A stretch of 64,000 nt of DNA from Heliomarina baculiformis (GTDB taxonomy: Bacteria; Pseudomonadota; Alphaproteobacteria; Rhodobacterales; Rhodobacteraceae). The stretch spans positions 372,001 through 436,000 of the forward strand of contig NZ_JAIMIC010000001.1 of the NCBI RefSeq assembly GCF_019966545.1, read 5' to 3'. A program made the position numbers and the translations under genes. The stretch's first letter is position 1. Each line of letters starts with the position of its first letter. This document shows, piece by piece, positions 9,179 to 17,716 of the stretch. The notes under the pieces are model-generated. The model was not told the DNA's origin. It saw only the letters and a list, made by a program, of their open reading frames with translations, and searched no databases.

Positions 9179-9586
9179 TTATCCTCCCCCCGATGTCACT
9201 GCGCTAAAGACGACGCTGGCGATAAAAACACCGTTAGCGACGATCAGGCACATCGTTGCCAGTGACCCGAGATCCTTTGCATCACGGGCAAATTCTGCCC
9301 AATGGGGGGAAAGGTGGTCGACGATACATTCAATTGCCGTGTTCAGCGCCTCTGCTGCGATCAATGCGAGGAACAGAATAAGCAGGAGGTAGTAATCGCC
9401 GATAGTCGCCCCTGCAAGCGCCAGCACCAAAGTGCAAATCGGCAGGGCCAGCAAGATATGGCGAAACGCCGTTTCCTGCCGCAGACGGCGGAGGCCGCCG
9501 ATGGAGTATCCTGCGGCGGCGAATAGATGTGCGGCGCCGTGAATGGTTTCGGGTTTGCAACGGGGATTGGGATATAGATCGGTCAA
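9179..9586 (-). CDS. dgkA: Diacylglycerol kinase, DgkA type
   Basis: A 135-residue inner-membrane diacylglycerol kinase with three transmembrane segments. The family signature is clear in EALNTAIECIVDHLSP followed by ARDAKDLGSLA (NxAxExxxD and AKDxGS). The enzyme phosphorylates diacylglycerol to phosphatidate. Its start overlaps the eptA stop by four bases (ATGA). EptA releases diacylglycerol from phosphatidylethanolamine, so the pairing is functional: dgkA recycles the by-product, as in mcr-3-dgkA arrangements. Confidence 0.93.
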   Translation of the reverse strand: MTDLYPNPRCKPETIHGAAHLFAAAGYSIGGLRRLRQETAFRHILLALPICTLVLALAGATIGDYYLLLILFLALIAAEALNTAIECIVDHLSPHWAEFARDAKDLGSLATMCLIVANGVFIASVVFSAVTSGGG

Positions 9587-11247
9587 TTCGAGGCTACTTT
9601 CTGATGGTTTCGGCAGGTTTCGAAAATATCAAGTTCGGGGTTTCGCATATCTGTTTCTATGTCCAGCATTCCCAGAAGAGAGTGGAACAGGTTGTCTTGT
9701 GACAGGGGCGCATCCGCCTTGGCAGACAGACAGGCGTCGTCTATGGCGAACTGCTGTTTGAATGTCGGCGACATCCAGAGAATCATGGGCACTTTGGTCT
9801 GGTACTCCGGTGCCATGAAATAGGGAGCCCCATGCAGGTATAGCCCGCTTTCCCCCAAGGATTCACCGTGGTCCGAGACATAGATCAGCGCCGTCGAAAG
9901 CTGGTGCTGCCTTGTCAAAAACTCAATCGTTTCGGCAAGGACGGTGTCGGTATAGGCGATGGTATTGTCGTAGGCATTTGTGATCTGGTCTGACGTACAA
10001 TTTTTAAACTCGGCCGTGCGGCAGGCGGGCGCGAAACGTTCAGCTTCCTGCGGATAGCGAAGATAATAAGTCGGCCCATGGCTGCCGATCTGGTGCAAAA
10101 CCAGAACGGTGTCCTGGGTGATCGTTTGGGCGAAATCACTTAACTGCTGTAGAAAGATGCCGTCCATGCATTCACCCGCCGGGCAAAATTCCGCGTTGTC
10201 CGTATTGGTAAGCGAACGTTGCGTGACACGGGCTGCGATACCTTTGTCGCCAGTGTTGTTGTCCCACCATTCGACATGCAGCCCGGCATGGTCGATGACG
10301 TCCAGCACGTTTTGGTGCGATATGCCTTTCTGGAAAGAGTAATCCTCGCGATTGAACTGCGAGAACATGCAAGGCAATGACGTCGCAGTCGCTGTTCCGC
10401 ATGACGTCACATCGTGAAAGCTTGTGACAGGCAGTTGTGCCAGCCGAGGATTTGTGTCGACCGCGTAGCCGTTAAGGCTGAAATTCTGAGAGCGTGCCGT
10501 TTCGCCCGCGACGACGATAGTCAGCACCGGCTTTCGACCCGGTCCGTAGGACGCGCCTTTGACGGCATCTTCGCCAATAGCAGCAACGGTCACATTGGCC
10601 GAACGCATCATCATTTTAGCGTAACGGATCGCCCCGACGATCGGCATCCCGGGCTGGAAACTACTCATGTAATCTTTGCGTTCTCGAACAATGGAGGAAT
10701 AGGTTTTTAGGTCTGTCATCAGCAAACCGGCGGCCAACGCCAGGCTAAGGGCAGTGGTCAAGATGGGCGTTGCGATGGTTCTAACGGCGCTGAACCGTTT
10801 GATCTTAACGCAAGCGACCACAACCGCGGGGAAAAGACCGAAAAGAATGACATGGCTGACAAGGTCGATCGTGAACAGGTGTTTTGATTCCGTGATCGTA
10901 GTGACCATCACGTTCTGGATCATGTCGCGATCAACAATCACCCCCAAGCTATCCATGTAATAGGATGTTATCGCACTGAGCAGGATCAAAAAGATCAGGA
11001 AGGGTTTGACCGTCCAAGGAAAAGTAAATGGCGCAGAAAGGGTGAGCATCAGAAAGAAGACCGCCGCTACAAACCCGGCAAAGGAGAACGGATGGCCTGA
11101 AAAAACATCAGCCCCGATAGACCAGAACGTTTCGTTGCAGGTCAGGAATATATAGGCCAAGGCGAGCACAGTCATCGCGACTGGGGACAACGGATAAAGG
11201 TTTATCGGCCGTCCGATGGAGCCCTTCAGTTTTTTGATAGGAAGCAT
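9583..11247 (-). CDS. eptA: Phosphoethanolamine--lipid A transferase (EptA/MCR family)
   Basis: A 554-residue inner-membrane enzyme with about five N-terminal transmembrane helices (to residue ~180) and a periplasmic alkaline-phosphatase-fold sulfatase domain. Visible catalytic features are VVAGETARS (metal ligand Glu249), SCGTATATSLPCMFS with nucleophile Thr285, and VSDHGESLGE for the second metal site. Many Cys are conserved as the usual disulfides. It transfers phosphoethanolamine to lipid A and typically lowers susceptibility to polymyxins. The start at Met 11247 gives the family length but has no strong ribosome binding site, so it is uncertain. The gene begins about 95 bases from an IS3 fragment. 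Confidence 0.93.
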   Translation of the reverse strand: MLPIKKLKGSIGRPINLYPLSPVAMTVLALAYIFLTCNETFWSIGADVFSGHPFSFAGFVAAVFFLMLTLSAPFTFPWTVKPFLIFLILLSAITSYYMDSLGVIVDRDMIQNVMVTTITESKHLFTIDLVSHVILFGLFPAVVVACVKIKRFSAVRTIATPILTTALSLALAAGLLMTDLKTYSSIVRERKDYMSSFQPGMPIVGAIRYAKMMMRSANVTVAAIGEDAVKGASYGPGRKPVLTIVVAGETARSQNFSLNGYAVDTNPRLAQLPVTSFHDVTSCGTATATSLPCMFSQFNREDYSFQKGISHQNVLDVIDHAGLHVEWWDNNTGDKGIAARVTQRSLTNTDNAEFCPAGECMDGIFLQQLSDFAQTITQDTVLVLHQIGSHGPTYYLRYPQEAERFAPACRTAEFKNCTSDQITNAYDNTIAYTDTVLAETIEFLTRQHQLSTALIYVSDHGESLGESGLYLHGAPYFMAPEYQTKVPMILWMSPTFKQQFAIDDACLSAKADAPLSQDNLFHSLLGMLDIETDMRNPELDIFETCRNHQKVASN

Positions 11248-11290
11248 TGTGGGGATTTTTCGCTGTTGTTTCAGCGGCACCCACCACGCC

Positions 11291-11309
11291 AACCTTACCG
11301 AAACCTTAC
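11291..11309. promoter_or_regulatory. Phased direct repeat upstream of eptA (PmrA-box-like)
   Basis: AACCTTAC occurs at 11291-11298 and again at 11302-11309, an 11-bp period. OmpR-family regulators, PmrA and QseB in particular, bind CTTAA-like hexamers separated by five bases, which is the same geometry (CTTACC-N5-CTTACG). The repeat starts 44 bases upstream of the eptA start codon. Binding by the operon's own response regulator is inferred, not shown. Confidence 0.5.
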
Positions 11310-11341
11310 GACCGCCCGTTGATTGAATTTTTTGGGGCGGG

Positions 11342-11835
11342 GCTCGAAGCGTAGCCGACATCACCTATATCCGAACGCAGCAAGGTTTCGCCTTTCTTGC
11401 TGTGGTCATCGATCTCTTCTCGCGTCGTGTCGTCGGCTGGTCAATGCAGATCCGACAGAAGACGGATGTGATGCTGCAACCGCTGCTGATGGCGACGTGG
11501 CGAAGAAGGCCCAAGGAAAAGGTTCTGATCCATTCGGAGCATTCCAGCCAATTCACCAGCATGGACTGGGCAGCGTTCCTGCGGGCACACAATCCGGAAC
11601 ACTCGATGAGCCGCCGCGGAAACTGCCATGACAACGCGGTTGCGGAGAGCTTCTTCAACCTGCTGAAGCGTGAGCGCATCAGGTGACAGACCTAACCGAA
11701 CGCGCGAAGAAGCCAGGCAGGATGTGTTCGACTATATCGAGATTTTCTACAACCCGAAGCGCAAGCACGCCCGGAATGGAATGCCGTCGCCCGTCGACTT
11801 CGAGCGGCAGCAGAAACTTAGATACGAAGACGTCC
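11342..11835 (+). mobile_element. Broken IS3-family transposase (OrfB/integrase core) fragment
   Basis: The first frame encodes ADITYIRTQQGFAFLAVVID and continues to NAVAESFFNLLKRERIR, a typical IS3-family DDE core. At about 11684 the frame ends; the C-terminus (RTREEARQDVFDYIEIFYNP to VDFERQQKLRYE) continues in the +1-shifted frame. The 5' half of OrfB and OrfA are absent, so the element is truncated at the eptA side. The second catalytic Asp is also altered: LIHSEHSSQFTS where the family has SDxGSQ. The fragment is therefore inactive. No terminal inverted repeats were recognised. Confidence 0.85.
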
Positions 11836-12194
11836 AAGAAACGCGGGGCTATTCAGAGCGAATGCTTTGGAAGTCTGCTTGTGGTTTTTTCTGGGTGACA
11901 AGTCGAGACAGCCTAGAAGTTTCACAAGCACGCGATTTTGTTCTGGGAAACGCGGATTACTACAAGAGATATTAGTTCAAGATATCTTCTCCATATACAA
12001 ATCGAAGCCTAGCGGCCAAGTAGCTGCGGTTTCAATCTATTCTTTGAATGAAGAATAGCACTCTCACCTGTACTGTGAGATGTACTTTCCCGCGATTTTG
12101 GACCTGCCGATCTACTGTTGCCGCATACTTAAAATCTCACGCCAACCGTTGGAACGAATAGACTTCACCCACCAGGAAGGCTCGGGCATGCACT
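11836..12194. other. Non-coding stretch after the IS fragment
   Basis: This stretch is noticeably more AT-rich than its surroundings. The transposase frame continues to 11975 without recognisable homology, and a short frame at 11867-12058 shows no domain or ribosome binding site. I see no supported gene here. It leads into the ku promoter. Confidence 0.4.
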
Positions 12195-12220
12195 GGAACG
12201 TATCGGCACCCGACCGCGTT
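12195..12220 (+). promoter_or_regulatory. EcfG-type general stress promoter upstream of ku-ligD
   Basis: GGAAC at 12195-12199 is followed by exactly 17 bases and CGTT at 12217-12220. This is a perfect match to the alphaproteobacterial EcfG (PhyR-NepR controlled) consensus GGAAC-N16/17-CGTT. The ku start codon is 35 bases downstream of the -10 element. It predicts that NHEJ genes are induced by the general stress response. Confidence 0.7.
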
Positions 12221-12254
12221 GAATTTCGATTCATGTAAAACAAGGGAGAGCGGA

Positions 12255-13079
12255 ATGGCATCGCGCGCAATCTGGAAGGGGCAATTGCGGTTGTCGCTGG
12301 TCTCAATTCCCATAGAAATTCATTCAGCCACCAAGAGGTCTTCTCGCGTGTCTTTCCGCCAGATACACGAACCCAGCGGAAAGCCCGTGAAATACGAAAA
12401 GTCGGTGCCCGGCATCGGACCCATAGACGCAAAGGATATCGTTAAGGGCTACGACACCGGCAATGACAAATACATGCTTATCGACCCTGAGGAACTGGAC
12501 GAGATCAAGCTGGAAACAAAGAAAACTTTCGAACTGGTTCAGTTCGTCGACGCCTGTGAAATCTCTCCTCTTTATTTTGACAAGCCCTATTATGTTGTGC
12601 CGACCGACGATCTGGCGCAGGACGCCTACCGCGTCGTTCGCGATGCGCTGCGCTCGGCGGGCAAGGTGGGTTTGGGACAGTTCACCATGCGCGGCAAGGA
12701 GTACCTTGGAGCGATCAAGCCCTGCGGTGACGGGCTGCTTCTGGAGACGCTGCATTATGCGGACGAACTGCGCAAAGCCGATCCCTTGTTCGGGGAAATT
12801 GCGGATGAAAAGGTAGACAAGGAACTGCTGGAGGTCGCCACCACATTAATCGACCGCAAATCCGGCCCCTTCGATGCCTCGGCCTTTACGGATCATTACG
12901 CGGAGGCGCTGCATGAACTGATCGAGGCCAAGCGGAAGAACAAGAAGACGAAGAGCGTTTCGACGGCAGAAAATGATGAACCGTCCGGAGAGAACGTCGT
13001 GGATCTGATGGCCGCGCTCAAGGAGAGCGTCAAGAAGAGCAAGGCGTCGGGCAGGAGCACGCGCAAGAAAGCATCCTGA
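12255..13079 (+). CDS. ku: Ku protein (non-homologous end joining)
   Basis: A 274-residue bacterial Ku homologue. The N-terminus ASRAIWKGQLRLSLVSIPI is the family signature, followed by the beta-barrel core (KPVKYEK, ISPLYFDKPYYVVP, MRGKEYL) and a Lys-rich C-terminal tail typical of DNA-end binding Ku. GGGAGAG precedes ATG 12255; an upstream in-frame ATG at 12219 overlaps the promoter -10 and is rejected. ku binds DNA ends as a homodimer and recruits LigD, whose gene starts one base after the ku stop. Confidence 0.95.
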   Translation: MASRAIWKGQLRLSLVSIPIEIHSATKRSSRVSFRQIHEPSGKPVKYEKSVPGIGPIDAKDIVKGYDTGNDKYMLIDPEELDEIKLETKKTFELVQFVDACEISPLYFDKPYYVVPTDDLAQDAYRVVRDALRSAGKVGLGQFTMRGKEYLGAIKPCGDGLLLETLHYADELRKADPLFGEIADEKVDKELLEVATTLIDRKSGPFDASAFTDHYAEALHELIEAKRKNKKTKSVSTAENDEPSGENVVDLMAALKESVKKSKASGRSTRKKAS

Positions 13080-13080
13080 C

Positions 13081-15546
13081 ATGGTGCGCGCCGCCGATCC
13101 GCTCGCCGATTACAATGCCCGGCGCGATTTCAGCAAGACGAAAGAGCCTGCCGGGAAGAAAGGCGAGAGCCGCAGCGGTAAGTTGCGGTTTCTTGTACAA
13201 AAGCACGACGCCACACGGTTGCATTATGATTTCCGGCTGGAGTGGGAAGGTGTGCTGCTGAGCTGGGCCGTGACGCGGGGCCCCAGCGACGATCCGGGCG
13301 AAAAACGCCTTGCTGTGCGGACTGAAGACCACCCACTGGACTACGGCACATTCGAGGGGACGATCCCTGCCAAAAACTACGGTGCTGGAACCGTGATGAT
13401 GTGGGACGAAGGCACTTGGCTGCCGGAGAACGACCCCAACAAGGGTCTTGAGGAAGGCAAGCTGGCTTTTACCTTGATGGGCGCGCGGATGAAGGGCAGC
13501 TGGACCTTGGTAAGGATGAAGACCAAGGGCGAAAATCGCGAAAACTGGCTGCTGATCAAGCACCGCGACTCCGTTGCCACTGATGAACCCGACCGGCTGA
13601 CGGAAAGCTTCGACGTCTCTGTCTCCACGGGCCGTACGATGGAACAGATCGCCAGCGGCGCAAAGGCCAAATCCATCAAGAAGGCCGAGGTCACCACCCA
13701 GACCGGCAGGCGCCCGCGCTACCGCGCCCCCCAACTCGCGACACTGGTGTCGGAACCGCCCGAGGGCGATGACTGGATCTTTGAAACCAAATTCGACGGT
13801 TACCGTTGCCTCGCGGCTCTCGGCAAGGGCGGCCCCCGGCTCTGGACGCGAAACGGAAAGGACTGGACGGAACAGTTTCACGCGCTTCAAGGTGCCTTCG
13901 CCCCCCTGCCCTGCAAATCAGCCCTGATCGACGGCGAGGTGATGGCCCGCAACATTTCCGGCTCTGCGTTTTCCTCATTGCAGTCGGCGTTGAAAGGCGG
14001 AAGGCCACTGGTGTTCTTTGCCTTCGACCTGCTGTCGCTCGACGGCACCGAGCTGACGAAAGAGCCCCTTCTCGACCGCAAGGAAAAACTGGCCGCACTG
14101 TTGCAGCATCTGCCCGATGACGGCCCGCTGCGCATGAGCACGCATATCAAGGGTGGCGGTCAGAATCTCTTTGCGCGTGCCTGCAAGACCGGTGCGGAGG
14201 GTATCATCGCCAAGCGTGCAGAGGCCTTGTATTCCGGACGGCGCACGAAAGACTGGCTCAAGATCAAATGCACAAGGCGGCAGGAGTTCGTTGTGGGCGG
14301 CTATTCCCCATCCGACAAGAGGGGGCGGCCGTTTGCCTCGCTACTGGTGGGCGAGAACGGACCGGAAGGATTGCGTTACCGCGGGCGCGTGGGCACCGGC
14401 TTTAACGAGGCGGCATTCGACACGCTGACAGCGGCCTTCAGGATGCGCAAGACCAGTCCCTTCGCAGACGTCCCCGCCGACATCGCCGCCGAGGCGAAAT
14501 GGGTCACGCCTGCCTTGGTGGCGGAAGTGGACTTTGCCGAATTCACCGCAGACGGGCATATCCGACACGGCAGCTACCTCGGCCTGCGCGACGACAAGGA
14601 CGCAAAGGAGATCAGGATGGAAACGCCAAAGGGCAAACCCGAAAGCGCCGAGACCACCAAGGTTGCGGGCATTGTCATCAGCCACGCAGACCGCGTGATT
14701 TTTTCCAAGAAGGATATCACCAAGGGCGACGTAGCGCGTTATTACGACGCCGCCGGTAAACGGCTACTGGAGATCGCGGGCAAACGGCCCCTTTCGCTCT
14801 TGCGCCTGCCCGAGGGAATGGAGGGCGAGCAGTTTTTCCAGAAGCATGCCGGGAAAGGCATGCCGAAGGAACTGCACCGTATCGAGATCTCCGAAAGCGA
14901 CGGCGAAATCGCCACCTACCTCGACGCCACCCGCGCCAGCGCCTTTGTCGCAGGGGCACAGATGGGCACGATCGAATACCACATCTGGGGCGCGCGCTCG
15001 GATCGGCTTGACCGACCAGACCGTCTGGTTTTCGACCTCGACCCCGACGAGGGGCTCGGCTGGCCACAGGTCCGTCGTGCTGCCTTCGACGTGGCGGACC
15101 GGCTGGACGCGCTCGGCCTTGCGTCCGTCCCGGTGGTCAGCGGCGGCAAGGGGGTGCATGTTTGCGTCTGCCTCAAGCGCCGGCAGGAATGGGAAACGGT
15201 CAAGCTGTTTGCCAAGACCTTGGCCCATATCATGGCGCAAGCAGAACCGGACCGTTTCACGGCAGGCATGTCCAAGGCAAAGCGCAAGGGACGCATCTTT
15301 ATCGACTGGCTGCGCAACGAACGCGGATCGACGGCTATCGCACCCTACTCAATCAGAGCGCGACCAAATGCTAGCGTAGCGATCCCCGTGACTTGGGATG
15401 AGTTGAAAAGGCTGAGGGGCCCGGACACTTTCAGCCTGAAAGCGGCAACAGGACGGCTTGATGCGGACTGTCCTTATTTGAAACGCCTCAACGACCCGGA
15501 GTCCCTGACATCAGCAACCATCGATGCACTTTCAAATCTACAGTAG
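13081..15546 (+). CDS. ligD: DNA ligase D (phosphoesterase-ligase-polymerase)
   Basis: An 821-residue multidomain NHEJ enzyme. Domain order is 3'-phosphoesterase (HYDFRLEW with His48 and Asp50, residues ~30-190), ATP-dependent ligase (nucleotidyl Lys237 in ETKFDGYRC, residues ~210-510), and primase-polymerase (catalytic Asp652 and Asp654 in FDLDPDEG, residues ~530-815). This PE-LIG-POL order is the usual alphaproteobacterial one. The length is normal and all key residues seen are present. Co-transcribed with ku, both under the EcfG-type promoter. Confidence 0.95.
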   Translation: MVRAADPLADYNARRDFSKTKEPAGKKGESRSGKLRFLVQKHDATRLHYDFRLEWEGVLLSWAVTRGPSDDPGEKRLAVRTEDHPLDYGTFEGTIPAKNYGAGTVMMWDEGTWLPENDPNKGLEEGKLAFTLMGARMKGSWTLVRMKTKGENRENWLLIKHRDSVATDEPDRLTESFDVSVSTGRTMEQIASGAKAKSIKKAEVTTQTGRRPRYRAPQLATLVSEPPEGDDWIFETKFDGYRCLAALGKGGPRLWTRNGKDWTEQFHALQGAFAPLPCKSALIDGEVMARNISGSAFSSLQSALKGGRPLVFFAFDLLSLDGTELTKEPLLDRKEKLAALLQHLPDDGPLRMSTHIKGGGQNLFARACKTGAEGIIAKRAEALYSGRRTKDWLKIKCTRRQEFVVGGYSPSDKRGRPFASLLVGENGPEGLRYRGRVGTGFNEAAFDTLTAAFRMRKTSPFADVPADIAAEAKWVTPALVAEVDFAEFTADGHIRHGSYLGLRDDKDAKEIRMETPKGKPESAETTKVAGIVISHADRVIFSKKDITKGDVARYYDAAGKRLLEIAGKRPLSLLRLPEGMEGEQFFQKHAGKGMPKELHRIEISESDGEIATYLDATRASAFVAGAQMGTIEYHIWGARSDRLDRPDRLVFDLDPDEGLGWPQVRRAAFDVADRLDALGLASVPVVSGGKGVHVCVCLKRRQEWETVKLFAKTLAHIMAQAEPDRFTAGMSKAKRKGRIFIDWLRNERGSTAIAPYSIRARPNASVAIPVTWDELKRLRGPDTFSLKAATGRLDADCPYLKRLNDPESLTSATIDALSNLQ

Positions 15547-16036
15547 GATGGGTCTTTGCTTCAGCGGGAGACCCGATCAAACCTGCCGCCGGCAGTCATC
15601 GAAAGCATGAGTTAAAGCACTTTTCATTGGCTGTACCTCTGGACTCGAACGGTCCCTGTGCCATTGGGTCGAAGCAAGACAAAAGGCCGCGTTGGATCAG
15701 CTGTTCCCGGCCCTTTGCAGATCGTTGTGCCATGCGCAACGGATGAGCGGTTTCAGCCCAAAGAAACCGGAGGTCGCGGACTAGAAGTGTGACTTGACCG
15801 AGCACGCCGGGCAGGTCGTGGTGTTTTGCGACATTAAGCGATGCCGTCCAAGATATGCAGATATAGGATCTTGCCAGCGGTGACCGGTCGAGGCGGAAGC
15901 GTTCGCGAGGTCACAATACGCAGCTGATTGCATTGTGCCCCATGGCGGTCCGTTGCCATGCCATGGGGCACTAACCTCGTCCTCGGAAATCTCCATGTCT
16001 ATGCGGGATCGACGAACTCTCACGCCGCATTAACGC
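15547..16036. other. 490-base gap without a supported gene
   Basis: Two short minus-strand frames (15596-15805 and 15781-16023) show no domains and no good ribosome binding sites. A small hairpin GGAC...GTCC around a GTTCGA loop near 15640-15655 resembles a tRNA T-arm on the minus strand, but no acceptor, D or anticodon arms can be folded around it. GGGTCT/AGACCC just after ligD (about 15552-15575) could be a weak terminator. Confidence 0.3.
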
Positions 16037-16805
16037 CTAAGCTGTTGGCACGGTACCACCGTCGATCACGTACTCAGTACCCGTGATCGTGCCCGCACGA
16101 TCCGAAGCGATAAAGGCAATGAGGTTCGCAATCTCTTCCGGCTTCGACGGACGCCCGATCGGTACACCGCCCAGCGAGTCCATGATCATCTGCTTTCCCT
16201 GTTCGACGTCCACCCGGTGCTCCGCCGCGAGGCGTTTTGCCAGTTGCACCGAGGATTCCGTTTCGATCCAGCCCGGAGAGACCCGCGCCACTCGGACTCC
16301 CATGGGCGACACCTGTTTCGACAGGCTCTTGCTGTAGGTCGAAAGCGCTGCCTTTGCGGCGGCGCGCTTCGGGCAGAGGCAGTTGGCTCTGGATCGAGGT
16401 GACATGGATCACCACCCCTGAACCAAGCGCCTCCATCTCCGGTAATAGCGCGCGGTCGAGCCGCACTGCCGGCATCAGGTTCAAATCGATCTCTTTCTGC
16501 CACTGGGCGTCATCAAGGGCGCGGTACCCGCCGGCCGGAGCCGAGGAGCCACCCAGCATATGCACGACCACGTCCACACCGCCGAGCCGGTCATGCACCG
16601 CCCGGGCCACTGCGGCGCAGCCCTCGGGGGTCATGAGATCGGCCGTAACGAACTGCGCCTCCGGCATCTCGGGCGGCTTGGTGCGGGCTGTGGTCAGCAC
16701 CCGCGCGCCCAGGTCCTGGAAGAGCTTTACCGTGGCGGCTCCGGCACCGCGTGTGCCGGAGGTGATGAGCGCGCGTTTGCCCTCGAGCGTCACGAAAGGG
16801 CTCAT
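16037..16805 (-). pseudogene. SDR family oxidoreductase inactivated by a frameshifting deletion
   Basis: The first frame (from ATG 16805) carries the cofactor loop [16 protein letters not shown] and the catalytic Ser in [14 protein letters not shown]. The second frame continues the same fold from [17 protein letters not shown] through [14 protein letters not shown] to TEYVIDGG. The switch lies at about 16360-16372, exactly where YAAAK is expected; the DNA reads Arg-Ala-Ala-Ala-Lys, so the catalytic Tyr codon has been removed with a number of bases not divisible by three. The gene overlaps the NTF2-like gene by 4 nt and belonged to the same operon. Confidence 0.85.
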
Positions 16806-17131
16806 GGCACGATCTCCAGTTCCGCGATCAGATCGTCCTTCAGTACAAAAAAGTACCGCAGGTCGACGGGGCTGCCGGGGAAGTCGCCGACGAGGTGACT
16901 GGTGACGACGATGCGCCCGCCTTCTTCGGCCAGCGAGAAGGGTTCAACCGTGTAGGTGTACTTGGTCGAGGTGGTCGTCCTCCACTGCCGGATCTCGTCT
17001 CGACCGGTATAGGTATTGCCCTCGTCCACGACGGTGGCGTCCGGGGTGAAGCATTCCGAGATGGCCCCGGCGTTGCCCTTCTTGTCCGCCTTGAAATAGG
17101 CGTCGATGACGTCGGGAAGGTCGATACTCAT
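16802..17131 (-). CDS. NTF2-like / SnoaL-like domain protein
   Basis: A 109-residue protein with the NTF2-like cone fold pattern: [39 protein letters not shown] and a final strand [17 protein letters not shown]. Small family members act as isomerases, dehydratases or binding proteins for hydrophobic small molecules. An AGGAG eight bases before the second ATG (17131) favours that start over the ATG at 17137. The next gene, an SDR, overlaps by four bases but is broken, so the pathway is probably no longer complete. Confidence 0.8.
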   Translation of the reverse strand: MSIDLPDVIDAYFKADKKGNAGAISECFTPDATVVDEGNTYTGRDEIRQWRTTTSTKYTYTVEPFSLAEEGGRIVVTSHLVGDFPGSPVDLRYFFVLKDDLIAELEIVP

Positions 17132-17169
17132 GGTCATTTCTCCTGTCTTGGCGGTCTGATTGGGGATGT

Positions 17170-17611
17170 TCAGGTGCGGGTGCCGATCTCGGCGTTCGAG
17201 TTCTTCGTGCGCGAAGGAATCTTTTCCGTGGGAACGGAGGTCAGCGCGGCCACGGCATCGACTTGCTTGGGTGCGGCCTGCTCACCCTGCCCACGGAAAG
17301 AGTTATCCAGCAGCAGGCGCAGCGAACGGTTGGTTTCCATCAGCAGGAAGGAGATCATGCAGTCCTGTTCGAGCGAGGTCGCCTCTGCCGTTACGACACG
17401 GACGTCCTTGAGACCGGCTCGGCCGTGGGTAATAATGTAGTTGTTGTCCTATCCGCGGGGCAGCAGCCGGGGATGGCGCATGGTGGCGGGCGCGCCACTG
17501 TCCTTGAATTTCCAACCGAACTTGGCGGAGATGTCGGGCGATGAGCGCGTCGAGGATACCATAGGCTTGGGCTGTCTGCTCAGTGCTGAAGAAGACCTGG
17601 TCGTACTGCAT
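17170..17611 (-). pseudogene. Unidentified gene broken by a frameshift and an amber codon
   Basis: From ATG 17611 (GGAG eight bases upstream) one frame reads [18 protein letters not shown] to ALIA. At about 17537-17550 coding potential passes to another frame ([16 protein letters not shown], then [13 protein letters not shown]). That frame hits TAG at 17451-17449 and then continues coherently (NNYIITHGRAGLKDVRVV, EQDCMISFLLMETNRSLRLL) to 17170. Joining the three pieces gives a plausible protein of about 146 residues that I do not recognise. It lies divergent to a LysR gene and upstream of the NTF2/SDR pair. Confidence 0.6.
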
Positions 17612-17716
17612 CTTTTAAACTCCATTACCGTTCTGCCTCCCAATCTACGGCTTTGACGCCATGCCGATAACCGGGATAAACTGAGATGTGGAATTGCGGA
17701 TTTCGGGACAATCATC

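Noticed and set aside
15596-15805. Possible small gene or tRNA remnant with a T-arm-like GTTCGA hairpin
   Set aside because: Only a four-base stem supports it and no other tRNA arms fold around it; the short open frame has no ribosome binding site or domain.
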